A stretch of DNA of 64,000 nucleotides from Steinernema hermaphroditum. Its lineage: Eukaryota; Nematoda; Chromadorea; Rhabditida; Steinernematidae. Numbering within the stretch: the first letter of the stretch is position 1; each line of letters opens with the position of its first letter. The notes below the pieces were generated by a model. That model was not told where the DNA came from and did not search any database. It was given only the letters and a program-made list of their open reading frames with translations. Of the stretch, positions 1 through 11,749 are shown piece after piece. A program made the translations under genes and the position numbers. The DNA is taken from the NCBI GenBank assembly GCA_030435675.1, contig CM059623.1:15353205-15417204 (forward strand), in the 5' to 3' direction.

Positions 1-904
1 CCCATGCAACATACTGATTGCTATCCAGGCCGTCATGGATATCCTCACTACCTTCGGCCACCCCCGTTCCTCTACTTCATCATCGTCGAAAAGCTCATCC
101 CTTTTTCGGAGTGCTACAAGTATCAGTTCTTTCCATGTTCTGGAATGAACATCACGACTGCTCTGATGGTTGCTGTCGGCCTGGACCGCTACCTATCAAT
201 AAGACATCCTATAAGGTGAGAATACTTTGTCCAGATTTCTCAATTTTTGATCTTAAGATACCGAAAGTGGTCGCGAACATTGTACTTGTCGCTGATGATG
301 TTTGCTTGTATCCTCTACGATATACTTGTCAAGACAGTAGGCTACATAACCATCACCGACGATCCGGTCATTTGCCTCATTCCGGACGCCTACTCTGGGA
401 TCGGAAAAGATTTCTGGGTGTTCTCAGAAGTGGTTATCAATATTTTCGTCCTAATCGTGTACCAAATGATTCGTAAGGAGATGAAGAAAATGTCAAGTAG
501 GTCTGACACCACCTCTACATTGATAAGAGGTTATTCAGTGACCGCAATGAAAACTCACACGGACAACATTATGGCCTCTCTCTACATAATCGTCTTCTTC
601 TACATCTTCGGATGGCTCACAACGATGTGCCTACTAGGAACACTCCAAATTTTAACCACAGAGTAGAGTAAACGTTCATTTGCCGACCTAAGATCGTCGT
701 TACAGTACCAACCTAATGGTGACCGCCGAGCTGGCTTCAGGAATGTTCGCCAACGTCAACATGACGATTCCCGCGTTCGTGTACTTCACGCGTAGCGTGA
801 CTTACAAGAACGCATTGAAGAAGCTGTTTAGAAGCAACAGGGTGGAAACTGTTATATCAGTAGTAACGTCGAATCACAACGCTAGTCATTCTAGGACTGG
901 CTAG
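1..904 (+). pseudogene. srsx-type serpentine receptor, 5' end outside window, 1-bp frameshift
   Basis: This is the 3' part of a seven-transmembrane chemoreceptor of the nematode Srsx type. Inferred exons are <1-215, 258-662 and 706-904, with GT..AG introns of 42 and 43 bp and matching phases. Visible family marks are the TM2 start 'CNILIAIQAVMDIL', the TM3 end 'GLDRYLSIRHPIRYR' (DRY-like) and a short basic tail after 'YFTRSVTYKNALKKLF'. It is a close paralogue, exon for exon, of the minus-strand gene at 1157-2254; the last exon is 199 bp in both. Around base 61-72 it has one base fewer than the paralogue, which moves the frame between 'DILTTFGHP' and 'FLYFIIVEK'. That implies a pseudogene or a sequence error. 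The start codon and TM1 lie upstream of the window. Confidence 0.72.
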
Positions 905-1156
905 AAAATCATGATTATGTCTATCGCAATATTTCGCATTTCATTTATAGGATATAGTATGTTATGTATTGAGTATGACTAGCCCCAGGAACAGCTTCTT
1001 ATTCATGCTATCGACAGCATCCTTTCGGAAGGTTTATCTGCTCAATATGGTGCTCTTTCTGGTAGTGTTCGTGGATCCCATGTATACAAAACTAGGAGGT
1101 CATCCCATCGAACACACGATTAGTAAGGATAAGCGGTGATATAAAACTATTGTCCA

Positions 1157-2254
1157 TCAGTTTCTCGAGCTGCTTCCATTTTGGTTTGACGTAACCATCG
1201 ATATCGCACCAGTTCCCACTCTGTTTCTCCTCCATAAACGCTTCAACGCGTTCTTGTAAGCCATGCTCCTCGAGAAGTACACAAACGCCGGCATGGTCAT
1301 GTTCAAGTTGGCGAATATTCCCGAGGCCAGCTCGGCGGTTACCACAAGATTCGTTCTGAAAGGAAAACAGTTGGCTGTGTGGCTCAATTCCTCTCCTCCT
1401 ACTCTGTGGTCAGAACTCTGAGCGTCCCAACAAGACACATCGTTGTGAGCCATCCGAAGATATAGAAGAAGACGATTATGTAGAGGGAGGCCATGATGTT
1501 GTCCGTGTGAGTTTTCATCGCAGTCACTGAATGGTCCATTTTGAATGCAGAAGTGGAGTCAGACCTACTGGACATCTTTTTCATCTCCTTTCGGATCTTT
1601 TGATAGACGATCAAGACGAAAACATTGATGACTACTTGCGAGAACACCCAGAAATCTTTTCCGATACCATAATAGGCATCCGATATTAGACAGATGACCG
1701 GATCGTTGGAGAGGGTTATGTAGCCTATTGCCTTGACAAGTATGTCGTAGAGGATACAGGCAAACATCATCACCGACAAATACAATGTTCGCGACCACTT
1801 TCGGTATCTTAATCACGAAAATTAAGAAATCTGAACAGAATCTTCTCACCTTATGGGATGTTTTATTGATAAATAGCGGTCCAGGCCGACAGCAACCATC
1901 AGAGCTGTGGTGATGTTCATGGCTGAACATGGAAAGAACTGATACTTGTAGCACTCCGAAAACGGAATAAGCGTTTCTGTGAAGATGAAGTAGAGGAAAA
2001 GTGGGTGTTGAAAAGCCGTGAGGATGTCCATGACAGCTTGAATGGCGATGAGGATGTTGCACGGATTGCGAAGAGAACGAGACCTAAGACAACTCAATCA
2101 CTGAGCTTGTTGAAGTGGCCTACTTCAAGGTGACCACAACGATGAGTCCATTCGAAAACAGACCCACTGTGAACGCCAGGATCAGGTAGAAGCACAAGCA
2201 TCGTTGGATGTAAAACGCTTGTGCTGCGGTCAGAGACCAATGGACCAAACTCAT
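1157..2254 (-). CDS. srsx-type serpentine chemoreceptor (322 aa)
   Basis: Four exons on the minus strand: 2254-2124, 2083-1850, 1807-1403 and 1355-1157. Introns are 40-47 bp, all GT..AG, and phases agree throughout, giving 322 residues, the usual size for the family. The first exon carries TM1 with the 'FSNGL' motif, followed by 'TLKSRSLRNPCNILIA', typical of Srsx receptors. TM3 ends in 'VGLDRYLSIKHPIRYR', and the last exon has TM7 and a short cytoplasmic tail. Such receptors sit in the plasma membrane, usually of sensory neurons, and couple to G proteins; the ligand cannot be told from sequence. The start at 2254 gives a complete TM1 and is the first ATG in frame. The gene lies tail to tail with its frameshifted copy at 1-904, so the pair looks like an inverted duplication. 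Confidence 0.85.
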
Positions 2255-3789
2255 CTCTACCGTGGAAGGATATGATGTGAACCAGGACCTATATTCTTAT
2301 ATGGTTTAGTACAACACTAACTATTAAAAAACGAGTTGTTTTTGTATCGTAGTACACACGTTTTTCACCCACGGAGGGCACGTCCATTGTTCACTATGAG
2401 AACACAATCGCACTTAAACATAAATGAAACAACAAATTGAATAATAGCTTTGAACCGGTTATAACAAAGATCGGACGTTCACCTGAACCTAGCTGCTTAG
2501 ATTGTTCGTTCTATTGGTTATATAAAACACAATAAGCTATCGTAAAATACGACAACAAGGAACTGATACTAATGCCTTGTATGGAGGAAAACATGGCCCT
2601 CCAGAGAGTTTGAAATGCTTTGAGAAAAAAACCAATTTTTCGAACATAGCTCTCTTCAATCAAGCAGGTTAAAAGTCATGTGTAGATGTTTATGTGTAGA
2701 TTAAATGGATGTTTCTCTCTTTTAGGGACGTAAGCAGATGTTTTGTTGTTTGTCAGAGTTGCGTTTGGAGTTCAAGAACAGAGAAGGTGAAAGCGGAAAG
2801 GAGTTAAGTGACTCATTCGGTTAGCGTGCGTGTGGCCCTCAAGATTTATGAACAAAATCATACTGAAAATCATACCAAAGCATCCAAAGTCAGTAATCTC
2901 GTCTAGACTCTCGAGTTCTCACTCTCGATTCTCGCACAGCCCTGCTTCCGAAGGGTGCATTCTAAATCCGTAAATTCTCACTGGTGGAGTCGCGGCGCTC
3001 CTAGAATGACCACCCCATTGTTTTCCTTACTCTGATTGACTATGAGTTCTCTAGAGTTCATTTTGCATCATTAATAACGAGGTATATCCCGAATCCGACT
3101 TTATTTCAAAAATAACAGACTTTACAGAGAGAGGATGTCTTGTTGCAGCCAGCTTCATCCTTGGCGTGGCATTGATATCGGTCGGTGGCGGCGCGCTTCA
3201 GGGAGCAACTGATCGCAGACAACAAGATGTCCGACTTTAGGAATCCAGCTGTGTATCCCGAACCCATCCACCAAAATTATTTCACTCTGAACGAGACCAA
3301 ATAGGAGTTCATGTATTTGAATTCTTTGGATACGTCACTTGTTTGTTTACCCACCGCTATTATTACAAACGTTTCCCATAACGCGCCCACTGCCCCCTTC
3401 TATGGCCACGAATCTTCCCAGAAGTCCTTCATATGTTTATCCACCGCACGCGATCCCTTGTTTTCCTTTTTCTGCTTTGTACCATGGATTATGTACTCAA
3501 CAAGGAAGCCTGGACATTGGGCAAAAAGTCAAGTTCTGACATGCGATGCTGACTGAAAACAAGGAAGAATTTGTCCTAGGTTTCATTTCCTCGTTTCGCG
3601 GTGTTAAACATGGAATTTATTGTTTTTATCCAAACTGTCATCGAGATCATGACACTTAAAAGTTACATAACGGTTACTCAGAATACTCAAGATTCATTCA
3701 CAAATGTTGTAATTAGACGGTGATGTGATCCGTAGGCGAAGTGCAAAAATGGAACTGACAATTACGAACGCAACCTTCGTAGAATCCAA
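2255..3789. other. intergenic, no gene recognised
   Basis: About 1.5 kb between two minus-strand receptor genes. It should hold the promoter of the 1157-2254 gene just above 2254 and the 3' region of the next receptor. Short open frames (for example 3311-3556) overlap one another on the plus strand and show no protein-like composition or motif. No repeat or RNA gene was recognised. Confidence 0.5.
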
Positions 3790-5821
3790 TTACCGTATAC
3801 CCACAACCGGCGTGCTCTCCGGAACCGCCGGGGCTACATAGGTGACGGATGATCCGTTTTGTTCGGTTGTACGGAAGACGCTCACTTTTGAGGTGTTTCG
3901 GCATTTGTAGAGGAAGGTGATCTGCTCGACGAAGGCTCTACGGTAGTCTCGACTGCGCCACAGATAGATGTAGTAGTTGGTGGAGTAGCAGATGATGGCG
4001 GGAACGGTCTGAGGAGGAAATAACCACTGCGCATGAGGACCGGTCGGGCTTACCACAGTCTGCATAGCAAAGTCCAAGAATCCACTATTGATCTTGAACG
4101 TCATGGCGATGAACACGCTGAGGTGAGCGTAGAACCAGGAGCACAAGAAGACAAAGATCACCAGCGCTATAGTTCTCATCACTTTGTACTGTTGGACAAG
4201 ATGAGAATACTCAACTCCACGTTCGGATCGGCGTCTCATCGCTTTGCCTAAAGAATCGTAATTCCATGACTACACTGATCAGACAAAGGCTACGTTTGAT
4301 GTGAAGGAGAGCAATGGAAACCACATAGAAACATAACGTGATCAGGCTGGAGCCGAGGCCGAGACGGTTATTGAAGGTGTTGACCATCTCGGGAAGGGCA
4401 AACGACGGATTGCACACCTTGATCTGCTCGTCTACCATAACGGCCGCACTCATAAGTATGGAGAGTAGTCCGGAAAAGGCGGCTGGAACCGCGCAGACGA
4501 AGATGTACTTTTGGGTGGAGAATAGACGATATCTAAAGTGGGGTCTGGGATTAGGATGACTATTGGCTGCCTTCCGAGACATACAGGCAAATTAACTAAA
4601 CCCTTTTGGTCGAACCTCGAAGCCGACATGTCCTGACTCGATCTTCTTAGGATTGGATAGGGGATGGATACCCATACATTACATCGTTTGTCATTTATTT
4701 GTCTGGATTTTTAATTGGGCTCCTCAGTCTTAAACCTAATAAAACCACCATGGATGCATGACATCATGACACCTATGTTTAGATTTATTGTTTTGCGTGA
4801 GGAATATAATTTTCATGTGCTAGATGTGTGATCTCGATCGTCAGCAATGAAATGTTGGCATCAGCTTGTGATCCGTGAAAGCTGCTCAGATCTGGAATGT
4901 CCAATCCAACCAAAGGGTCGTAAAGCCGTTGGTACTTGTGATTATGTACCCGAAAGAATAATTCGTATAATTATAATTTATATAAGGTATGCAAAATATG
5001 CGCAAACATTTGGGGATTAGAAACGTTGCGTGCCGGCCGTCAAGCAGTCTGCTTTATAATGAAAAAAGGGCTGTTCTGTGTTTCACCTTAACGGACTGGT
5101 ACACCTTTGATCATCCCGAGTCAACGACATTATGCCCGAGTTTCAACGTGTTTTGGTTTCTCGTGGAGGCACGAGAGCTCCGGCGGTGGAAATGGTCTTC
5201 TTCTCAAGAACGTGGGCTCCCTGGCATCCCGGCTCCCTCATTTTTGAAAAAGCCAACGGATCTAAGACTAATCTCAGACCAACAGAGTGTTAACCTCCTG
5301 CAAATTGGGCATAAATTCACGTCTTTTAACTGCTTCATCACAGTTCTGGGGTCAATACGACTAGCTGCTATGTACTGCCGATGCCAATAGAATAATCCCT
5401 CTCAACACATCCTCGTCCCTTATAGCCTTTCCTGTAATGAAACCAAAGACTTACTTGATCGGCATACATATGGCAAAGAGCCGATCCACCGAGAGCATCA
5501 ACATCAAGATCGATTGGAAGTTCAGCGCGAAGATGTACGGAGTGATAGTCCAAAAGCAGGCGCTTCTGTAGGTCGGCTCCGGGAGAATCGACCGTATAGC
5601 GTTGTGCCAAACGTAGACGATGCAAACGGTGTCTCCACACGCCAAGATCGCGATGAGAATTCCTGAATATGCAACCAAATATCTCTCTCACATCAGGACA
5701 TACCACACTTCGTTTGAAACTCCTTTCTGCGAAACGTCGCAATGATGATGTTTGCATTTCCCCAAAGTCCAAAGAATCCGACGGCGAGCGCCACAACGAG
5801 AATGAACATCTGCATAGACAT
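3790..5821 (-). CDS. srsx-like serpentine chemoreceptor (325 aa)
   Basis: Five inferred exons: 5821-5704, 5662-5455, 4532-4294, 4247-4054 and 4008-3790. Phases agree and give 325 residues. TM1 holds 'FGLWGNANIIIATFRRKEF', TM2 'GILIAILACGD', TM3 'FQSILMLMLSVDRLFAICMP' with a DRL in place of DRY, and the TM6-7 part reads 'ALVIFVFLCSWFYAHL' then 'YSTNYYIYLWRSRDYRRAF'. This order matches Srsx receptors, although the protein is divergent from the pair at 1-2254. Two points are less certain: the start, because three in-frame ATGs lie at 5821, 5815 and 5809, and the 45-bp intron 4009-4053, which is in frame and could be read through. Intron 2 (4533-5454) is 922 bp, far longer than the others, and contains no recognised gene. 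Confidence 0.8.
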
Positions 5822-7882
5822 ATTAACTACGGTAGTCTGACTGGACGCAAGCGGAATGAGCAAGAGTCAGTCGACGACAGGCACTAATTAGCACAGACAA
5901 ACATTTTTTCGTGATCAGCGAACTGCTGCTCACGACCGAAAGGGCGGAAACCGGCTTTTTTTGCGCCTGGACACGCGAGTGGGATGGGCCACGACGCGCA
6001 CGCATGACGTGACCCGTAAAATGCAAAATTTTGAACTCATGTGATTTGGAGAGTTGTCTATCGAGGTACGCCAGCCAGCATCCAATCCATAAGAACTGAA
6101 CCAAGTGTGATCACAAAGTTGTGGTGCCCGATCCAGAAGCACAAGATACAAAGTGACCAAATATGGTGCTACAAATGCTAATTTAGTGCGGAGAATGTTT
6201 CCTCATTGCAGTCACAAAACCGGCTACAAGAATTGTCGTCATTGTTATGGAATCTAAATAGTTTTTTGATCATTTTCGTGTGGATCCGTGTCAAAACGTA
6301 TTTAGAAATGCCGATATCAAGACCGCTTGCTATGGGTATATCGGCTAGGGTAGTAAAACTTAGATTCATTCTTGTTCAACCTAATTAGACGTTCATTGCC
6401 GGGTCGGTGAATGTTTAGTTGATGTTGTTGACACTGATAACACTATATGGTAGCCTGATTGTTTTGTCCTTGAACTGATCATTCCACAACGACAACTGAT
6501 CCAGATAGGCTCGATTGCACCCGACTCCAACTGAGCCGGCCACAACATAGGTTGGGGACAGATGCGACTGTTCGCAAGGCGCGGCGCGGACGACGAGAGA
6601 CAATTTGATTGTTACCTTGTTTGCTTTGCATCATCAAATTCTGCATCAACTTGATTTCAACGTTCCTATGTGAACTTGGTAGCCCTGTATGGTGTCTACC
6701 TTAGGCATTCTCCCTTGCCTCCCTTGCCCTTAGCCAATAGGAAATAAGAGGGCACAGGAAACATCGCGAAAGTAACAAAAAAAACTCAAATGTTTTCTCC
6801 ATCCAGTGCACAATCAAGTTCGTGGATCTCGAGATCAAGATGTTACTTTCACGACGGTTCCTGTGCCCTCTTATTTCCTGTTGGTTGAGGGCAAGGAAGG
6901 CATGGGAGAATGCTTAAGGATCTCGCATGGCAGGTCGCGAACCATGAAGATGGACGGGAAACATCTCGATGTTTTCAATGATCCAACGCAATAGAAACGG
7001 ACTCGAGGTCCTGGCACGATCACGATCTGTGATGGAGTTATTGGAGTTGAGACTGGAGTTATTGATACTTAGCGCGTTCTAGGCACAAGTTTATACGCTC
7101 AAGGCCTACCCGCTAATCCTACCGCTTAGAACTCACCCCGATAGGCGCGTGTCACCTTTGGCCACTCTTTTGTAGGTTGACCGCTCGATATGATCTCGGA
7201 ATTTTACCTACATAAAGAAACATTGTATTATTTTGGCTTTGTGCCACTTTCCTATAACTCATCGGCAAAAGCGTAAGAGTTCACACAATTTGTGTCTAGG
7301 CCGGATGGCGTGCCGTTATCCAAAAAAGTACATCTGGGATATTTTTGGAGAAAAACCGACGCCTTCGCAGCCACAGATTTTTCTCGATTCTTTCCAGTAT
7401 TCATGTTTCTGTTGTTTCTGGGTTTACTCGTAGACGAAAAAGGGACATTTCCATTTGCAGAACATCACGCAACGCATTCGAGATTAACTGAACGAGCACG
7501 AGACTAATTGGCTTCGTTGCACAACATGAAACACTTGTAAACATTCTTATAATGAGAGGAAAATGCATGATGTGCACATCGAACTGCGCAACAGCTTCCC
7601 AAGGGACATGACATGACTGCGTGAACCAATAGATGCCGATCAGATTATCCGCTGAGCATGGACATATGACGCCTTGTGCGACATTTTACGATCCGCTCCT
7701 TGAGCCTTTTTTTACACTTGTCTCATGGCAGCTCATAAAGAAGGATTGTGCGTAACCACCTGCCCAAGTGTCATTCAAGCTCTAAAGTGCTAAAAGTCGT
7801 AACGACCTGCGTCACTTCGTACCAGTGTCTACGGAAATAGACGGTGCTTGTGCTCAAATGATAGCCTCATAAATATGACCTC
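5822..7882. other. intergenic with one fold-back repeat
   Basis: About 2 kb upstream of the receptor at 3790-5821 and ahead of the mariner element. Apart from the inverted repeat at 6699-6919, no gene is supported. Short open frames at 5823-6160 and 6178-6603 look like chance frames. Confidence 0.5.
6699..6919. repeat. imperfect inverted repeat, 78-bp arms, 65-bp loop
   Basis: The left arm 6699-6776 and the right arm 6842-6919 are reverse complements with roughly 85% identity by eye. The core 'GGAAATAAGAGGGCACAGGA' is perfect in both. The arms run to 'CCTTAGGCATTC' on the left and 'GAATGCTTAAGG' on the right. The structure could be a small fold-back transposon (MITE) or a transcribed hairpin that makes small RNA. 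No target-site duplication was evident. Confidence 0.85.
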
Positions 7883-9210
7883 TACAGGGTGGCGCATAAA
7901 TACTGTAAGTGGAAAAACTGCTCATAACTTTTCATTTACGACAAGGAAACAAAATGATTTCATAACTGTAAGATTGGCGAGGAAATTCTGTACAACATAC
8001 TTGAACTCTGTTCGAAATGCCCTCCTTGACAGTTTGATTAAGGCGTTCAGACGATTCTAGAAATTCTTCAGGATTCCCGCGGTGACTTTTGGCATGATTT
8101 CCTTCCAAGCGGTCTTCAGAGAGCGCTCCAGGGAATTCACACTATCGTGGCTTGTAGCGCATACGTTTGTCTCTAGGACTGACCAAACAGCGAAGTCGAG
8201 AGGGTTGAGGACCGGAGAGTTCCGCAGCCAAACATCTTTCCTCTTGACCCAACATCCTTCCTTCACATGGTTGGCTGTGACAAGACATGGGTATCCTTGG
8301 CTCCATGGCCAGGCGTCCAGTCCTGCTGAAACGTCCGTGCGGTGTCGAGGGACAGATCTAGGGCCCAGGATTTCACCACGCCGTTCAGAACCAGGTTTCG
8401 GCAGTTCTCGCCATGGCAGGTCACCTTTTTTTTCATTGGCGTCGAAGAAAACGAGCTCTACGTTCCCAAGTCCAGAAACCCCGGCCCAAACCATGATGGA
8501 CTTTGGGAAATGGCTCTTTTCGATGGTGACGTTGCGGGGAGAGCCTTTCGGAAGACGTTCACAGTGATCCCGGGTGTTTCGCACCGGATCAACGATGAAA
8601 ATCTTCTCATCCGAGAACAGGATTTTCTGGATGCTCCCTCCGCGGACTTCGACCTTTATCTTCCGACACTTCTCCTGTCTTACGGCTTTCATTTTGATCG
8701 TTCAAGAGCTAGCTGTATGCCATCTTGTAGGAGTCGAGTCCGCGATTTTCTTTCACAAATTTTCTCTGCGATCCCTCAATGACTCCCTGTTATTCGACCA
8801 GTTTTCTTATGGATATGACCAGATTCTGCTTGATCTTGTTCCAAATGGCTTCTGTGGTCCTTGCTGTTTTGGACTGTTCTCGGTCTTCCATTTATTTGGC
8901 AAACAGTGATTCCTCCTGTCTCTTGAAAGTGTTTGACAAAACTCTGGATTTGAAAAAAATGGAATTTCCTTAACTTTTCAATTTCCGGAATCGGCATTCC
9001 ACACTTTTAATCAGCGATGGTAACAAAACGGTCATTTTGGGACACCATTTTGTCGAAGGGGCAAGGAGAAAAATAACAGGGGAAACAGTAATCCTAGATC
9101 AAAAAAGGACGAGGAACACGAATATAACAACAGAAGTGGTATAAAAAGTCGAAAAAGCAGGACAAATTGAAAAGTTTGACCCACTTACAGTATTTATGCG
9201 CCACCCTGTA
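7883..9210 (-). mobile_element. Tc1/mariner-superfamily element, complete but decayed
   Basis: The element is 1,324 bp between perfect 28-bp terminal inverted repeats at 7885-7912 and 9181-9208. The ends begin 'CAGGGTGGCGCATAAATACT' and are flanked by TA on both sides (7883-7884 and 9209-9210), the target site of this superfamily. The transposase remnant inside reads on the minus strand. The perfect ends suggest recent movement, while the broken reading frame shows that this copy would need transposase from elsewhere. Confidence 0.92.
8057..8997 (-). pseudogene. frameshifted Tc1/mariner transposase
   Basis: The coding remnant lies in several frames. The N-terminal helix-turn-helix region is at 8997-8776 ('FVKHFQETGGITVCQ'). 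A stop follows at about 8773. The frame then runs on through 'SRTRLLQDG' to a shift near 8692. The catalytic part at 8692-8057 includes 'ILFSDEKIFIVDP', holding the first catalytic Asp, and 'VLNPLDFAVWSVLE', holding the third. The middle block with the second Asp ('TFQQDWTPGH', about 8300-8330) lies in another frame, so at least two further shifts are present. The FSDEK and NPLDF blocks match mariner/maT-like transposases. The protein cannot be functional as it stands. Confidence 0.87.
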
Positions 9211-9294
9211 TTCGCTTCCGATGTAAGGAGGACCTGCCAAACCTATACCTACTACTGTCAATGTTACTACTATCACTTTGAGAGGAGAGGTCAT
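9211..9294 (-). other. possible signal-peptide exon cut by the mariner element
   Basis: Reading from an ATG at 9294 on the minus strand gives a short secretory-type leader ('VIVVTLTVVGIGLAGPP') that runs into the transposon end at 9210. On the far side of the element (below 7883) the pre-insertion frame would hit a stop at once, so I cannot show that a longer gene was broken. It may be a chance frame. Confidence 0.22.
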
Positions 9295-11749
9295 AATTTC
9301 TGAAGAGCTGCAGACGGTTGGGCACAACGTTCGAAGTGGGGACGTCGGCCAAGAACGACCGCTCATTTAAATCGTTCCCAAGAGAAGGAGCTTAATGAAT
9401 TGACAACGATTAAGGTCACAAAAAATGATATGGCATTAATCATCTATTTTTCGTTTTGTCCTCATCAGGATGTTAAACAATCTTGAGGATAAACGCGCTC
9501 TTTGGCTAAGCTAACACTGATACAACTTTGGCTCTACAGTCTCGTATCTCCACGACTGATCGTGAACTGTAGTGACGAAATGGTCCATAGACAGCTGTGG
9601 TTTCCCGAGAAATAGCCCAAAACACACTATCCAGTGAGGCCACATTAAATGATGCAAACGCATAATTTGAATTCATAAATCTTCTAGCAATAAATCGAGC
9701 ACGAGGTTAAGCTGAAGCAAATTCAGGTCCATTAAAACATCGACTTCGATTTAATGACTATGCGATGTTCAGAACACGATACGAGTCACATGCAAAGAAA
9801 GTGTTCTGCTTATTAAACGAAAAAATACGTTGACAAATTGCATCAAATGAAAAGTAAAGAGCGGTTACCAGACCTAGTGTTTAAGATAGCGCTAGTGCAC
9901 CTGCCGAAGACTGTTTATGTCTAGCCACTTGCTACGTTTTAGTCACCTAATTGAAAGTTACCGGCAGGTGCAACCATGTTGCCTTTGAGGAAAAACGATA
10001 GAAGAGACGATAGAAGATGGGATGAAAGCCGAAGGAAACTATGATGTCACATCAAAACATTAACATTTCAAGAAGATAGCATAAAGCTGGAATATGACTT
10101 TTCATAAGATTTATATAAGTGCCGACCTGCCACTTAAGTGGCCGTATGATCCTTGGACTCGTCGTTTTTCGTTGAAACTCGAGGACACTGGTTACCCCGT
10201 AATTGTGTTAGCTAAATCCGGCTTTGAAACTGAAAATCTATAGATATATATTCCAGCCACTATTTATCAGATTTCATTTAGTCGGGCACCGAAAGTAACG
10301 GACGAGTGAAAGCACATCGAAACACTACAGTTGGACGCTGTCCCAGCCAAAATAGGCGCCTACCGTCACCAACGGCAAGTGTGATATTGACTTTTTGGAT
10401 GGGGCCTAATGTCAAGGCTTGCCTTAGGCTCCGGCTTAGGCTCATGCTTATTGATTTAAGTCCAGCCCTTTAATTTGTGGCTTTGCGTATTGCCACACTT
10501 TTGGGGTACTGTGGACGACCTGAATTCCGTTTTTTTGGTGTTTTAAATTGATTTTGCGCGCAGTCCAACCTATGAGAGACTCCACATTAGATTCCATAAT
10601 CCAAATTTTTCTATAATCCTTTAAAGAAAGAATACAGTACTTGTGGTCTTATTTGGGGGCCTGCCGCGCTTACTCTGCTGATTATCGCTTACGGGATGTG
10701 TGACCAAATGATAGGTATCCAAATCACATTGTTGTTGAGTAGCGCTAACCGAAGAAGATAAGAAATGGAATGGACAGTCCAATAGCGGTCGTGTCATTCA
10801 AGACCACTGTAATCACAGCTATACTAGTAAAACAGCACACTAGAATGTGAATGTGACTTTTGCAAAAAAAACTATACAAGAGCTCAATCTCGTTAGCGCT
10901 TTCCAAAGAGAGGAAATGGCCGTGCTGTTTGAAAGAGGTTTGATCCTCGAGCTACTCGTTTTTCGAATGCATTGGTCACCCTGTAATTTCGTTAAAAAAT
11001 CTACAAGTGACACTTAGAATGGAAGGTCGCAGATTACTGCGAACACATCTAGGCTAAACGGTTAATAACATTTATACATTTAAGCAAACATTTCTTTGTT
11101 TACCTTTCGGGGCTTATGCGCCTTTATTCTTTAGCTTTCGGGGCTTATACGTCTTAGCTATAATGTGAGTGAATACAAAACCTCGCTTGCAAAGCGCGAA
11201 ATACGGAGGCCACCTGCATTCCACTCTGCATCTAAGTACCAAAAAACCAGTACGCTCAGAAAGTACAGCTGCCCTTAATCATCTCGTTTAGTGAATAAGC
11301 CGCAAATATACCAAGAAAACCACCTGCTCGTCTCGAGCTCCGGTAATTGACTGCAAATTACTCAGTTATTCCATTTGTTGTAGCAATTCTGGAACGTGAC
11401 ATAAGTAGAGTTACCAGCTTCATCACATGACTGATGTGGAACATACAAAAAAGTCGGTAGTTGTCCTAACAGATGGTAGTAAAAAGTGGTATGATCAAAA
11501 GTTGTGTATGCATGACCTAGCGTCTTTGGATTTACGGCTGCATGAGAAGTCACCCTGAAGGTCGCCATCGCTCTGAAGATTCGATCTTCGATTTCGACTG
11601 GGTTCATTCAAGGTGTAACGCCTTTGATTCATGAAACAAAGTCGTGAAAGTCGTACAAATGACTGAGTTTTTATAAATCGCACAAATAGTTTTGGACAAA
11701 ACATCCGTTTCTTCGTGGTCATGCATCACTTCGTTCGCAGGAACACCTT
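9295..11749. other. intergenic, no gene recognised
   Basis: About 2.5 kb of AT-rich sequence without a protein-like frame. It contains a copy of a short dispersed repeat at 10400-10462 that is also seen at 40483-40545. Two loosely similar stretches near 10155-10210 and 10945-11010 share 'CTCGTTTTTCG' and 'CCTGTAATT'-like words. A short local repeat, 'CTTTCGGGGCTTAT', occurs twice at 11104-11150. Confidence 0.5.

Noticed and set aside
5823..6160. Two overlapping minus-strand frames upstream of the 3790-5821 receptor
   Set aside because: They overlap each other in different frames and contain no receptor TM1 pattern. The receptor already has a full TM1 starting at 5821.
8082..8909. Overlapping plus-strand frames of 111-161 residues
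   Set aside because: Antisense of the mariner transposase; the minus strand carries the catalytic motifs.
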